Source of the DNA: Glandiceps talaboti
Lineage: Eukaryota > Hemichordata > Enteropneusta > Spengelidae
NCBI RefSeq assembly: GCF_964340395.1
Contig: NC_135550.1
Coordinates: forward strand, 27,022,676-27,086,675
Reading direction: 5' to 3'
DNA: 64,000 nucleotides
Part shown: in pieces, positions 1 through 11,699 of the stretch
How the letters are laid out: every line of letters starts with the position of its first letter
Position numbering within the stretch: the stretch's first letter is position 1
Notes under the pieces: model-generated
Databases searched by the model: none
What the model was told of the DNA's origin: nothing
Seen by the model: the letters and a program-made list of their open reading frames with translations, nothing else
Translations under genes and position numbers: made by a program

Positions 1-2285
1 CAGCTCCGAGCGCTAATAACATTGAAGTTGTATACAGCATGAATTAATCTAATTTGGACAAATAGAATTGGTTACAATATATTGTTTTGCACTTTAGCAA
101 ACATTTTAACATCACCGCATCAACATTTATGAAGTTGTGGGTTACATTTGCACAAACATTTTATGCGTTCCATAAATCGGAACTTGTCTATTTAGTAGAT
201 GACAAATATTTTTCACAGTACACTGGTTGCCATATAACATAGCTTGTTGTTAAAGTTGTAAGTAGTATGAATTACCAGGTAAGCATTTGGACATAGATTT
301 GGTTACAATATTGTTATGCATGCATGTATACATTTTGTAATCTATAATCACTTTTGTGATGTAGTTATCTGCTAAAACTGTAATACAAGTTACTGAGCAA
401 GTTTGATAACATAAATCAAGCAATTTCACACAATACATAGCAATACAGAATGACATTAACAAACTGCAATGGAAAACAAATGCCACAAAGACAAAGAAGC
501 TCTGGTCTTAGTTACATTTTTTTTTTTTGATTCACTTTCTTTTCCTTTTTTCTTTTCTTTTTTTTTCCTTTTTTTTTGTTTTTCATTCTTTTGTTTGACT
601 TTTTTTTTTGCTCTCATTTTCTCTTTTCTTACATTTTCTGACCAGGCTGGGCTCATCTTTTCATTTTGCAATTTTGGCATAAAAATCTTACAACAGAATG
701 GCATAACTGCATCAATAATACACCTCAATTTTCTAACATATTTCTCATTTGTATCGGAACAAGAATGATGCTATAAATCCTTATAAAATTATTTACATTC
801 CATTAATAAAACAATAATAAATACACCATTGGTTCTGATACCATTTCAACTTGTGACATTATTTGAAGAGTACAGATTTTAGATTCTACATAAATTATTT
901 CAAGTTGATTCTACTACTATTATAGATCACATAATTCATAAGATGTTTTTTACTGGAATGCATGAATAGTTCAAATTTAGCTTTACTTGACAAATTTGGT
1001 TATTCATTAGCTGCTTGCAGACATATCATTGCCCTGGTTATGGGTATCTTGACATAACTTAATCTTTGTGTGTGGTTATGGAACTGCATCTTTGGTTAAA
1101 TGAACTGGTGGTTATCATAGCTGCTACACTCTCCTGCTCTTTCTACCGCGACAAATATATCATACTTCTTTCATGTGCACAACTCCTTCTTTAACAAAGG
1201 CGACGATTACTGGCAACTTCAAACAACTTCAGAAACTACACACGATTTCGTTGATTAACTTGAGTGTATCCTAAAACAATTGCATTCACTATTGGATGAC
1301 CCCTCTCTCTCAATAGATGCTATCGGTAGTATGGCCTGCGATTTTGCTTCACTACCCGAGTGTAATCCTACTCTGGTATGTATAGTCTAGACTTTTGCTG
1401 GTATATTCTGATATCTGAAGTATGGCCTTCAACTTTGGTTTCACTGCCTGAAAGCAACTGCTATGCAGTTCTCAACTGGCTGACTTTAGCTGGTACTAAA
1501 CCTTGATAATTTCCCCTACAAGGATTTATCAATACTGCTTGTTGACATCTTAAAGATAGATTTATGCATCCTATTTGAACTTTGGCTGCTACCCCTGGCT
1601 GCTACCCCCTTCTGGCTTCCCTGGCTCTTCTAGGATCTCCACTTTCTCCCTGGTTCCCAACACTGCTAAGCTGACTCGATTCATGCTACCCCTGTTTCGC
1701 CTCCCCTGCATCTTCTAGGATTCCCTGGACCTGATCACCTCTTCCCCGGCTCCTCAATCACTAAGATGAACACATCCCTCCATATCTAAATAAACACCAT
1801 CTCTTCCGAACAAGACCACACATCACCCAAGCACACATCTATGGACCATGAAACACCTCCAAGGTTTTGCGTAACAGCGGAAATTGATACAATTGTAGCC
1901 ACCTTTCTAATCTATACAAGCCATCTAGTAGTAATGTGTATCTGAAACAGAACAAATAGTCCCACCCAACCCAGCTCTTCGTCCAAATTAAGTATAAGGC
2001 TCCTTTTCTTTTTCACCCTTAGGCAAGTGGGGATTGAGAATCAACATCTTGGAAAACTTGAAACTCTGTAAAAGGACAGATTTGCACAACACCAAAAGTT
2101 GGGGGGGGGGGGGGGGTGTTTCAATACATTTGGAAAAGTGAAATCAGTACTCAATTATCAGCTACTATTGCTTGTTTTTCTTTAAGGTTCACCATTCGAA
2201 TTTCCAATAGATTTTAACTAAACTTTCAAATGTTACACTTCGAGAATCTCCTTTAACAATTGGCATTTAAAAAAACAACCAAAGA
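1..2285. other. Non-coding stretch with local repeats and homopolymers
   Basis: No exon could be supported. About 20-90 and 248-315 are imperfect copies about 228 bp apart (shared core TTTGGACA...TTGGTTACAATAT). A pyrimidine-rich, T-run stretch at 518-620 explains the long open frames there on both strands. 1560-1760 is CT-rich with repeated CTTCTAGGAT. A run of 16 G lies at 2101-2116. Confidence 0.6.
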
Positions 2286-2699
2286 TTAGATTTCACCTGT
2301 ACTCGTTTTCTCTAGAAGTAATTTACCATCGATAACTTGCGTATGATGCACTTGGGATGTTTTCTCTATCTGCACTTTTAAGAGATATAATATCCAGTCT
2401 CCACAAACCAGTTTAGCTTGAAGCCCTATGATCGGCAAGGGGGAAAAACACAACGGGGAAAAACACAAACCGAACAAAAAAGCAATCCATTTGATTTCAC
2501 TGATCACGTTTTCGAGTCATTTCCATTTTTTGTTTTCACGGTCACTTTTTCATTTCATTCTAAAATCTTCCTGAACAAATTTTTTTTTTTTTGTAAACCT
2601 ATTACTTGCCTTATGCATCCACCACTGTGTAGGAGATCATAGTTTTACCACAGCATGCCATTTTTTTGCTTCACAAGCCACAGACAAGACTAAGTAGCA

Positions 2700-5000
2700 G
2701 CCTTTAATCACCTTGCACCTTGGATTTTCAGTACCTTGCCACTTTGCTAGCAGTTGAACAACCTACAGCTGAAAGCAATAAAACCCTATACACACTGGCA
2801 GCTAAGTAATCACACATTCACAATTTCAATTTCCAGATGGCAATTGGTATTAGCAGGTTTGATCTGCATTTTTTTTTTCAATTTAAGCTTGTCTATGCAA
2901 TGTCCATTTTTTAATTTCACAATAGGTATTGGTAACTTTGTTGATCATTTATAATGAAAGCACACTTGCAATACTTTTAATTCCTGATAATTTCATACCT
3001 GACCTGATGTTTTCGATTTCTGTGATTTGATGCAACAACTCGTATGACAGACATGATAAGACGCAGGCGCAACACATCAACCTCGGAGAGGACTTGACAT
3101 ATAATATATCACTTTGTATTCTTGATGGTCATCTTGATCAATGGGTTTTACCTTTCCTCCAATGGTTAGGATTCGGATTTTAGAACTGTAAACAACAATA
3201 CACCCTACACATATCCCATACCACTACTGAGCTACATATTTCAATATTTTAGGTGTCACAAGTATCGGTTACAATTTGGTATACAATATATGAATATTTC
3301 CACACTTATTGTTCACCTTTGCTGAACGTCTAAAATGAATGATTATTGATTTCTTGTTGAATCACTGAATATTATAGTTTAAATTGTATATATATTATGG
3401 AACAAAATTTTAAAAACATGACAAACTCAATATGCACAATAACAAACTTGCCTGTCTGCTTCAGAATAGCAGGATTTTACACATTTACGCTGGATTTTAT
3501 CTGGGACATAATCACACAATTTGTTGGCATCATGTTTACCCGTTGGACAGGACAGAAGCGGACCTGGGGAAGCGGCATACCACTTGGCGTCGACAGTATT
3601 TTCTTGATAACAAGTTGATAGATACCCTTACAACCGCATGTCTTAATGCTTAAGATTTTGAATGGCTGAAAATAACAAAACAACCTACACAAACCAAAAC
3701 ACTTTGCTATGCACATGCATATTTACAATCAAAACATTAATGTGGGCCAATCTTGCCCATGTTATTTTCCTCACAGTCAAATTTGAGGTGAAATTGTTTA
3801 AACGTTATTTCCACTGTTTTTTGTTTTTTTCTCTTTTTGGTAGAATTTTTTTTATATATATACTTAATTTTTTTATGACATCAAAACTTAGATTTTACCT
3901 TGACCTCCACACTTAGCACTTTTATGGCGATACATTTTCTTTGGCTGGATAGAATATTTTCCTGATACACTGGGGAAGGACTTCAACTACTGTTGCGTCT
4001 GATACTCCTTTTCTTGCGTATTGTCTTGCTTATATGCGGTTACTTTGCCTCCAAAACTTTGATTTAAAATACTGCTGATTTGAACAGGAAACAACAACAC
4101 AACCTACAAACATCCCAAGAGCTAAGGGTTTCACCATGAACATTTTAGCTTCGCTAGTACAGCAAGTGGTCAGTCAACACATCCTCAAACCAGGTTTGCA
4201 TGCATAGGAATAGATGCAGAGTTTGTAATTTGTGATAGTCAAGCTGTCAAATATCATTCTTCTTGTTTCATGGAGGAAAAAATTACTGCAACAAATCATA
4301 CCTTGCCTTATATGTCGCGATTTTCTTGGTTGACGCAATACTTTTCTGAATGAGACGAGTTTAGGGAAAACTTTTTCAACACCATTTGATACAGTAGGCA
4401 TTTTCATAACCATAGGACTGGACTTCATGGTCGATAGTGTGTATGCTTGATAATTGACTTTATCACAAGTTGACTTTGCTTCATTTTCTCGAGCCCGTTT
4501 TGACAGGTACAGCTGAAAACAACAATATGACCTACAAACCAAAGCGCTATCCATTCACAGACACAAAATTATATTTGATCATTATGCTAAACACCATCAC
4601 ATCTTTGTTAACATAATTTGAGATATTTCTAGGAGTTTGAAGATCATGTAACTAACTTAATGACTTTTTTTTTTTTTTACCATTTTTACACATTAGTTTC
4701 AAGGGAATTGATTGCATTTTCTTTTTTTCTGAGAAGACAATTTGACGGACCAAAATTTCATACCTTTTGTTTCAGTGCGTTAGTTTCCAACTTTTTCTAG
4801 AATAGAAGAGCATACTAAGGACTCGAGGTAACATCACTTCAGAGGTTGGTAATTCTGTAATACTGCGACCAACTTTTCAAATCAATGTTTGATCAAATGC
4901 CACTATGCAGTCTTGATCCAAGCTCGCGATTGCTACTCGTGTAATATTCATGGTTGAAAATGATGACTGTGAATACCTGAAATGACAACACACCTAACAC
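2700..5000 (-). repeat. Diverged tandem array of exon-like units (about 0.42-0.48 kb)
   Basis: On the minus strand, acceptor-like blocks recur at about 2767, 3187, 3666, 4085, 4513 and 4977. Each reads roughly TGTAGGTTGT-GTTGTTTTCAG. Each is followed by a short open segment, and most end at a GTATGA-type donor. Translations of neighbouring units share a weak pattern (ILTIGGKVKPIDQ, ILSIKTCGCKGIYQ, ILNQSFGGKVTAYKQ). The best single unit is 4512-4302: 211 nt, LYLSKRARENEAKSTCDK at its start, ending at GCAAG|GTATGA. Some units hold in-frame stops, and phases do not chain cleanly. This may be a decayed multi-exon gene, a long non-coding RNA with duplicated exons, or an old repeat. Confidence 0.45.
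4764..4796 (-). other. 33-nt exon-like segment
   Basis: Flanked by TTCTATTCTAG and GTATGAAATT on the minus strand; the 11 codons read KKLETNALKQK. It lies upstream, in transcription terms, of the 4512-4302 unit. Unproven. Confidence 0.25.
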
Positions 5001-8000
5001 GCGTCCGACTATATACACCCTTCAAACAAGCAAAACTCATGTCATGAGTCACTACACAGATACATCCATCAAACGCCAGTCCCATCCCCAACCAAGTACA
5101 ATACGGCAAACAAAGTCCCCGCCTCTAAATGATACAAATTAATTTAACAGTTTACACTCATCAATTTTGTTTACTGAAAGAAAGTGGAAGACTGTAGTGG
5201 AATCTTGCTTCATTTTAAAATTTGTTGGACCATTATATGTTGATTATCTTGAAATATTCGGACCTAGTCATTTTCAAAAAATTGGTTAAATCTTTAGAAC
5301 TTACTGCGAAATTTTCATTGTTAATGTGCTCTTCACCGGGAATTTCAGTTACCTACATTGCATAAAAAAATAATGGAATACAAAAAGCTGCAACATGTTA
5401 GGTTCCCACTCCCATCGTGTTCTACTACCAGCATTAGAAAATCTTGACAGCCCAACCCCACAATGTACCATTTATTGTTTCTTTTCGAGATGATGAACCA
5501 CCTTTATAGAAATTCTTGGGTAAATGATGTTGTTAAACACTAGTAGATTCCAAAAAAAAGGTCTAGAAATTATTATCCTACCATCGCATACTTCTATGTC
5601 TTTGTCAACTGTAACTATAATGAAGAGTAAACGCCATTGGCACAAAGGAAGTCTTACTGGTTCCCATAAATTTAGTCAGTCTTGTTTAGCCACTTCGTTC
5701 ATCAAATATGTCATCACAGTGGTCTCCACTTGTACGACGTTGCCGTTGCCTTGTTAATAGTTAAGATTTCTAGGATCCTGAAGAGTTGCTGTCCTCTCAC
5801 CTTTAGAACTAACAAACTGCAAGCACAAGCAGTTAGGTTACATTAGCCCTCCCCTCCCACCCACATTATTTTAGCTTTCCCATGTACAAACACAAAAGTT
5901 CAATTTTAAAGATGGATGAAAAAGCAATCATGGCACTCATAGCATTATTAATAAGCACTAACAGACTTCATATTTTCACTCCATTACAGACAATATTTTC
6001 ACTCCATTACAGACAAGCACATTTAGTTGGGAGAAGTTAGCAAACTACAGTACCATTGTCATACAATTTGATGTCACCGGATGAGTGCACTTCATGTTGA
6101 ATCTCTCATTTTTAAGGACAGGCAAATGGTAACTCACATGACCTTGTACATTGGACAATGTCTTCTGGTTTAGAAACGCACCAGTATACCTACATTATAC
6201 AAGAAATCTAAAGGAAGAAAACTATTAACCCCCCACCCCCAATCACATTACAATATAAAAATATCCAAAACAATCATTTCACTCAATTTCCATGAGGAAA
6301 ATCCAAGACCAATTACAAAGTTGTGAATATTTTGAAAAGCCTAAATAGAAAAATCTAAAAATGATCAGTTTATTATTAAATAAAATTAATTTTCTTTCTA
6401 GCATTTCAGTTTTAAATAATAAAATTCCTTTCAATAACTTTCGCAAATCAATGCACCTGTATAATAAGGAATGAAAGTAAACCTTTGGAACTGTATTAAA
6501 AAACTAATATAATATTTAGAATACATCTCATACCTATGGGTCAGTGATTTCAAAATACGAAGTCATGACGTGATGATTTATGCATTCCTGTTGTGAAGCT
6601 TGCTTTCTGTACTTTAGAGGAAAGGCAAGACAGAATAGAATGGTTAGATGCCCACCCCCATCCCACTTCACATTGAGCCCAAAGAAATCTATTGAAAAAT
6701 TCAAAGTTTACTTGCAGTACCTAGAATGCAAACCAAAAGCATGTAGAATGATTTAAAACTAAAAATTAAATATAGCTGCTGGCACAGTCTACGAACACAA
6801 ACACATTGGCATGGTATTTTGCACAGCGGCATTCATGTTTTTTGACTCCATAAATGAAATTTAAATCTGAACACCTTGCAGGAATGTCTTGACCAGAAAA
6901 AACAAACATGCGTAGCAACAATACTTACTCTTGAAAGAATTAGCCGGTTAATTTTAAATGTTACATCACCTAACTTAAGTTTCTTCTTCCCATGTTAGTT
7001 AGAAGTTATAATATATTCAGCGCACATCCTGCTTTTTCAAAATATTGACGCATACCTTCACATTAGCTATCTGGACCAATAACTGGCTTTCAAAACTTGG
7101 CACATTTACCATCATTACTTGAAAAGAGCATTACTGGGAGTCAGATTCACTACAGAGAGCCTGGCGCAACTTGTCATCTAGTGGCATAGATATAGGGAAA
7201 AATACACCAAAACACAAAAGGAACACCAATCTATTGGAATATCACATCTATGAAATTTACTATTTCATGCAGTCAGATGACGTTAGTGCTGATTATCAAG
7301 ATTTTACAACAAAATCACTGGAATCGATTAGAATAACAGAACAGCTTACTATCATTAGCATTTCACGCGAAAATGGAAACGGCATGGTGCAAAACAGATG
7401 GATATTGAACAGAAGCTACTTACTACTATTAGACAGTACTAGCACTTAGTTCACTTACTTAGTTCACACTGTTTATTTAAACCAATACCCTTGGTTGATA
7501 TTTGCTGGGGCAGGTTCCTCGCTTACATGTAAACAGCCCAATGCAGCTAAAGATGACTTTCTGAGAGTATTGCATGCCATACCATGGGACTCTCCACAAT
7601 GCCTAATGAAGGGGATCACAGTTGGAACAGAAAACACACAAGCAAACATCCACAATGTGCGAGCATGAGTAATCACAATCTTCTTACACACTTCTATTTT
7701 AGGTGGTATTCTTGTGAACAGAACAACATCAGATTCTACTTCCTTTCTCTTTCACCGATTTGTAATTCATACTTGTGGTAGAGGAGCTGGTATTACCTGA
7801 AACGCGATCTTTTCAGTTTGGGGCACGAAGCTAGTGGACTGTACACATCACTTGCTTTGAAATAGAGGTTACCTTAGTCACTATCTTGTGAGTGGGCGAT
7901 ACTGGTCTTTGGACACTAATATTCAATGCTTGCAAGCACCTAGAGGCACAGATGAAGAAAAAGAAAAAGAATCCACACACAAAAATCCAACACACTTTTC

Positions 8001-9060
8001 TTGTTAGAAGAAAATAAAGCAAAAAACTGATCCAATCACAATGAGATTTGACAAACATCAACAGTTTTTCAGACATTCATGAACAGTGCTCTTCTATAGA
8101 TTACACACTTTGCCAGTCACAACAAAATATGAACTACAGAGGTCATGCTTACGATACCAGCCAACTGTCCACACAGTAGCAAGAAGTCTAGACTTGATTC
8201 AGTGCTTCCATGGTCTTGATTATAGGCCATACCATACCACAACCGTGTTTACGAACCTCAAGGAGCAACATACAGAAGATAGGTCAGTTATACCCCTCCC
8301 CACCCACAAAACAGATCCTATACTGAGCTATAGGGGTCTTTTCTCTGTTATGTCATTTTCCAGCCTTTTACTCTGACTAGACATAAAGCAGAACCTGTCA
8401 TCTTCCCTGACTCGGTAAACACGGCATCCCTATGGTACTTCCTTTGTATAAAAACTTCCACTTTCACAACTTATTCTTGTCAACTTCTTTACTCTCAATG
8501 GTAGTTACTTGAAGATAGACTCTTCTAACGTTTCTACCTTAAGTAGGTTCAATTCTCGTTTACATCTCTATCATATCCTTAAGCTCTGAAAGGTTTTCAT
8601 TTGCTTCAAATCTCAATATGCATTTGCCTGCAAGTGAAAAAGAACGAAAAGTAGATGCTTTAGAACTTAGAAACAATGGTTGGTGGAGGGGGGTCAGCCA
8701 ATTGAAATGAATCATCGATCTCTGATGTGAACTCGAGAACGCATTGAGCTATTTCTGATGTAAATTGTAATTACTCCGGATTCACTTTGAAAGTTCAAAT
8801 ACAAAAAAGAAATTCTCGACGTACGAAAACTACCATATTTGTAACATATTTTTTCGAAAAAGAGTTAAGCTTTAGTACCCGGATGGAGTGACGCCGCGTC
8901 AGTTCACATGACTTCAAGGTGCGGCGCGTCATGGCGTCCATAAACAAAAACAAACTCATGAGAAACTGTAAAATTTATAAAACATATATTTACCTGACAT
9001 TTTCTTGCATCTTCGGGTGCTAGGACTTCAACACGTTGCTTCCCTACATTTTATCGACTA
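5000..9060 (-). other. Scattered minus-strand exon-like segments, gene unknown
   Basis: Segments with good splice signals on the minus strand include 7939-7873 (acceptor CTTCATCTGTGCCTCTAG; reads CLQALNISVQRPVSPTHK), 7602-7527 (acceptor CCCCTTCATTAG; reads HCGESHGMACNTLRKSSLAA; donor GTAAGC), 7117-7056 (VPSFESQLLVQIANVK; donor GTATGC) and a small one near 6140 (KTLSNVQGH; donor GTGAGT). The first two both run from phase 2 to phase 0, so they cannot be adjacent coding exons. A possible first exon ends near 8996 (TGTCAG|GTAAAT). The pattern suits a spliced non-coding transcript or decayed gene better than an intact coding gene. No product is proposed. Confidence 0.3.
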
Positions 9061-9823
9061 ACTGCCAAATGATAAAAGAGCAACATACAAAACATATGTG
9101 CGACACAAAGCTATCATGCTTTTAACGACGCGACGATTATTTTCCCATGCGAAGCGGCTACTTTTCAAGTCAAAAAACCCACTTTACCCGTCCAGTGAAT
9201 ATAAACTATGGTACATAAAGTCGATCCAACAAAATCAGAACACAAATTTGAAACCATAATGCAGAGAAATCGCAAATAAATATCGAATATTTTTAAACAG
9301 TCCTATCTGATCTTTGCACAGGTTCGCCTCTTCAACCTGGCCAAAAGTCTCGCAGTGGCTGTGGTAACGGATGTTCTGTGTTTTTATACCACAAGAAACC
9401 GACTAGCTCAAATATTCACTCGCCATGTAAAAAGTAAATCTTACATTTACATATCGGTACAGAGTGATTAAAGAAAGTATATATTTATTTCTTACCTAAA
9501 AACATGTTAGAGAAATTTTTATACAAATTTCATAATGAACTGATTGTGTACCAGAAAAATCAAGTTCAAAATCTCGGATAAACAAGTCGTATATGCGAAC
9601 TAATATCCTAGAAATTCCAGTGGCGAGCCCTTACTGCTCTTGTTTCGACCAATCATCTCGTAGTTTTATTTATAGAACAAAGATGACGCAAACACAAGCG
9701 ACGCGTCAGCAACGTTTTGACGCGCACGTAGCTGTTTTGAATGGCTGCCATTGTCCATTTGTTTATCGGCATAAGATTACTTATTACCATATTTGGAATA
9801 TGGGGAATGACCTCGTGTGCTGA

Positions 9824-9845
9824 ATATCATGAATATTCATGATAT
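9824..9845. promoter_or_regulatory. Perfect 22-bp palindrome with POU 'MORE'-type core
   Basis: A perfect dyad centred between 9834 and 9835. Its core ATGAATATTCAT fits the POU-homodimer MORE consensus ATGMATATKCAT. It lies in a CpG-containing stretch (about 8.9-9.9 kb) with repeated CGCGTC-type words. Regulatory function is inference. Confidence 0.35.
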
Positions 9846-9849
9846 CGGC

Positions 9850-11060
9850 ATGCTGTTCTAGAAAGAATCGTGTAAACAAACAGCACCATGCGGGTGTGTT
9901 CTAGAACCGTGCCCTTCACACACACAGAAGGTTTACATATTGCATGTACATATGTGCATGTAATATGATGGGTTCTACAAATCATAACTAAATAAAAACA
10001 ATGTATACATGTGGGCCTACACTACCACAGTAAATAACGGGGAAAACGCCACTTACGAGGAAGAAATTGTAGTTTTCATTACACATGTCTGTAAAAAGTG
10101 ATGACAACAATGTGTATGTTGTTTTCCTAAATAACATAAAAAGTGCGCTTTTTTGGACTGCAATAAGCTTAGAGTTTATCATCTTTCCTTTCACGAACGG
10201 ATCCCCATTTGTCATGCTTGTCACGCTTTATACTCGGAACATTGTTGTTCATGTCACGAGTCTCGAATTCAACATATTCATCTCACGAGGAGACGTGATG
10301 TTCTCAACCTCAGACAAGCAGACTCTCAAACTCAGATTTACAATGTAGGTAGAATATAGACCCTAGATTGAATTAGAATTAGAACCCCAGATTAGAAATT
10401 ACTAGTACTAGAACATGACACCATGCACCACTGACAGTGATGGATTCACATGGCCTGGTTGTTTTTGTGTTTAGGCCTACATAGCCAATGTGTTATTTTG
10501 TCTTATGCATACGTGTATACCCGTAGTATACCTCTATGTCATGTTACATCCATCGCTTTTGAGATTGTAAAAAAATGGCGGACCTAAATCAACTTATCCA
10601 CACCTATGCGATGTATAATTTCTTGCGACGTGTCACGTGATGCATTTGTGATCATTGTTGGCCATCGTTCTCTATCTTACAAATGTAAGATATCCAGTCT
10701 TCTACGGGACGCGATTCCCAACTTACTCCGTCTGTAAGCAGGACTATATCTTATTGTGTAAATTATGAAAAAATGCAGTAACATACACCAGAGAACAAAA
10801 TTCATGGTGGCTCATGGTCGGATTACTCGGTTATTGTTGATGGAATAAATCGTTGTAGTCAATTTAAAAAAAAATATGCTGACACTAATAATTGTAAACA
10901 CAGTCAATAACAAATTATGACCTTTGCAAATCGATAAATTCAACCCACTTTGAACATGTTTAATAGTAATAATAACAACTGTATCATTAGTGAATACAGT
11001 ATGGTAAACAACAACAACAACAATTAATAATAACAACAACAAAACATTTTTTTAATATAT
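9850..11060. other. Intergenic, no supported gene
   Basis: Open frames near 10.0-10.36 kb overlap on both strands and have no splice or codon support. Short CAA runs at about 11010-11040 probably belong to the 3' end of the adjacent LINE fragment. Confidence 0.5.
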
Positions 11061-11068
11061 GAACATAA

Positions 11069-11266
11069 CTATATATATAAGTTTTTCAAAAATTTGGCAA
11101 GAGGAAGATGACATTCCATATTTTTTCTTTGTGTACTGAAAATTGGACTATCTAAAATGTAATGTATCTCATCATCAACTAAATTTAAATTACATCTTTT
11201 ACAAAATCTTAAATCAACAGGAGCTCTTGGGGATCTCCTTCTACCTAATTCTTTCTCTAAATATGA
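11069..11266 (-). mobile_element. LINE ORF2 C-terminal fragment (zinc-knuckle end)
   Basis: The minus-strand frame from 11266 to the stop at 11069 reads LEKELGRRRSPRAPVD, then RFCKRCN and DDEIHYILD. This is the usual end of non-LTR retrotransposon reverse transcriptases (GR..PR..R.C..C....DE.H...C). The final knuckle cysteine is serine. An upstream TGA breaks the frame, so this is a truncated dead copy. Confidence 0.72.
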
Positions 11267-11615
11267 TCACTTGACCTAGATTTTGATAATAATTTCCGTA
11301 AACTAAAATCCATATAATTTTCAAATTCAAAAATACATTTAAATGACTTGTATGTTCTTAATTTACCCCCCCCCCTTTCCTATCTTTATGACAGTGTTAT
11401 GCACACTGTCACGGTCAAGATATCAGCACCTACTGAAAGATACAATTTAATTCCTCCAGGGGACAGAATATGTTATCTGAACATTGTAACTATTGATATT
11501 TATAGTTGTTCAAGTCGATGGATCGCTCAACTGTAACTTTTAGATTAATGAATGTAATTCTTTTCTTGTTAACTTGTCTTCTCATGAAATATTGTAACAG
11601 TAGTTGGCCATGATG

Positions 11616-11625
11616 TGGTGTGTGT

Positions 11626-11675
<50 letters not shown>
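11616..11675. repeat. (TG)n microsatellite
   Basis: An almost pure TG run with one TA interruption. It accounts for the poly-His/Thr reading on the minus strand. Confidence 0.95.
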
Positions 11676-11679
<4 letters not shown>

Positions 11680-11699
11680 CATTTGTACATGTTGACTTT

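Noticed and set aside
469-768. 99-codon Phe-rich plus-strand frame
   Set aside because: Caused by a T-rich pyrimidine tract; the antisense Lys-rich frame is equally artificial.
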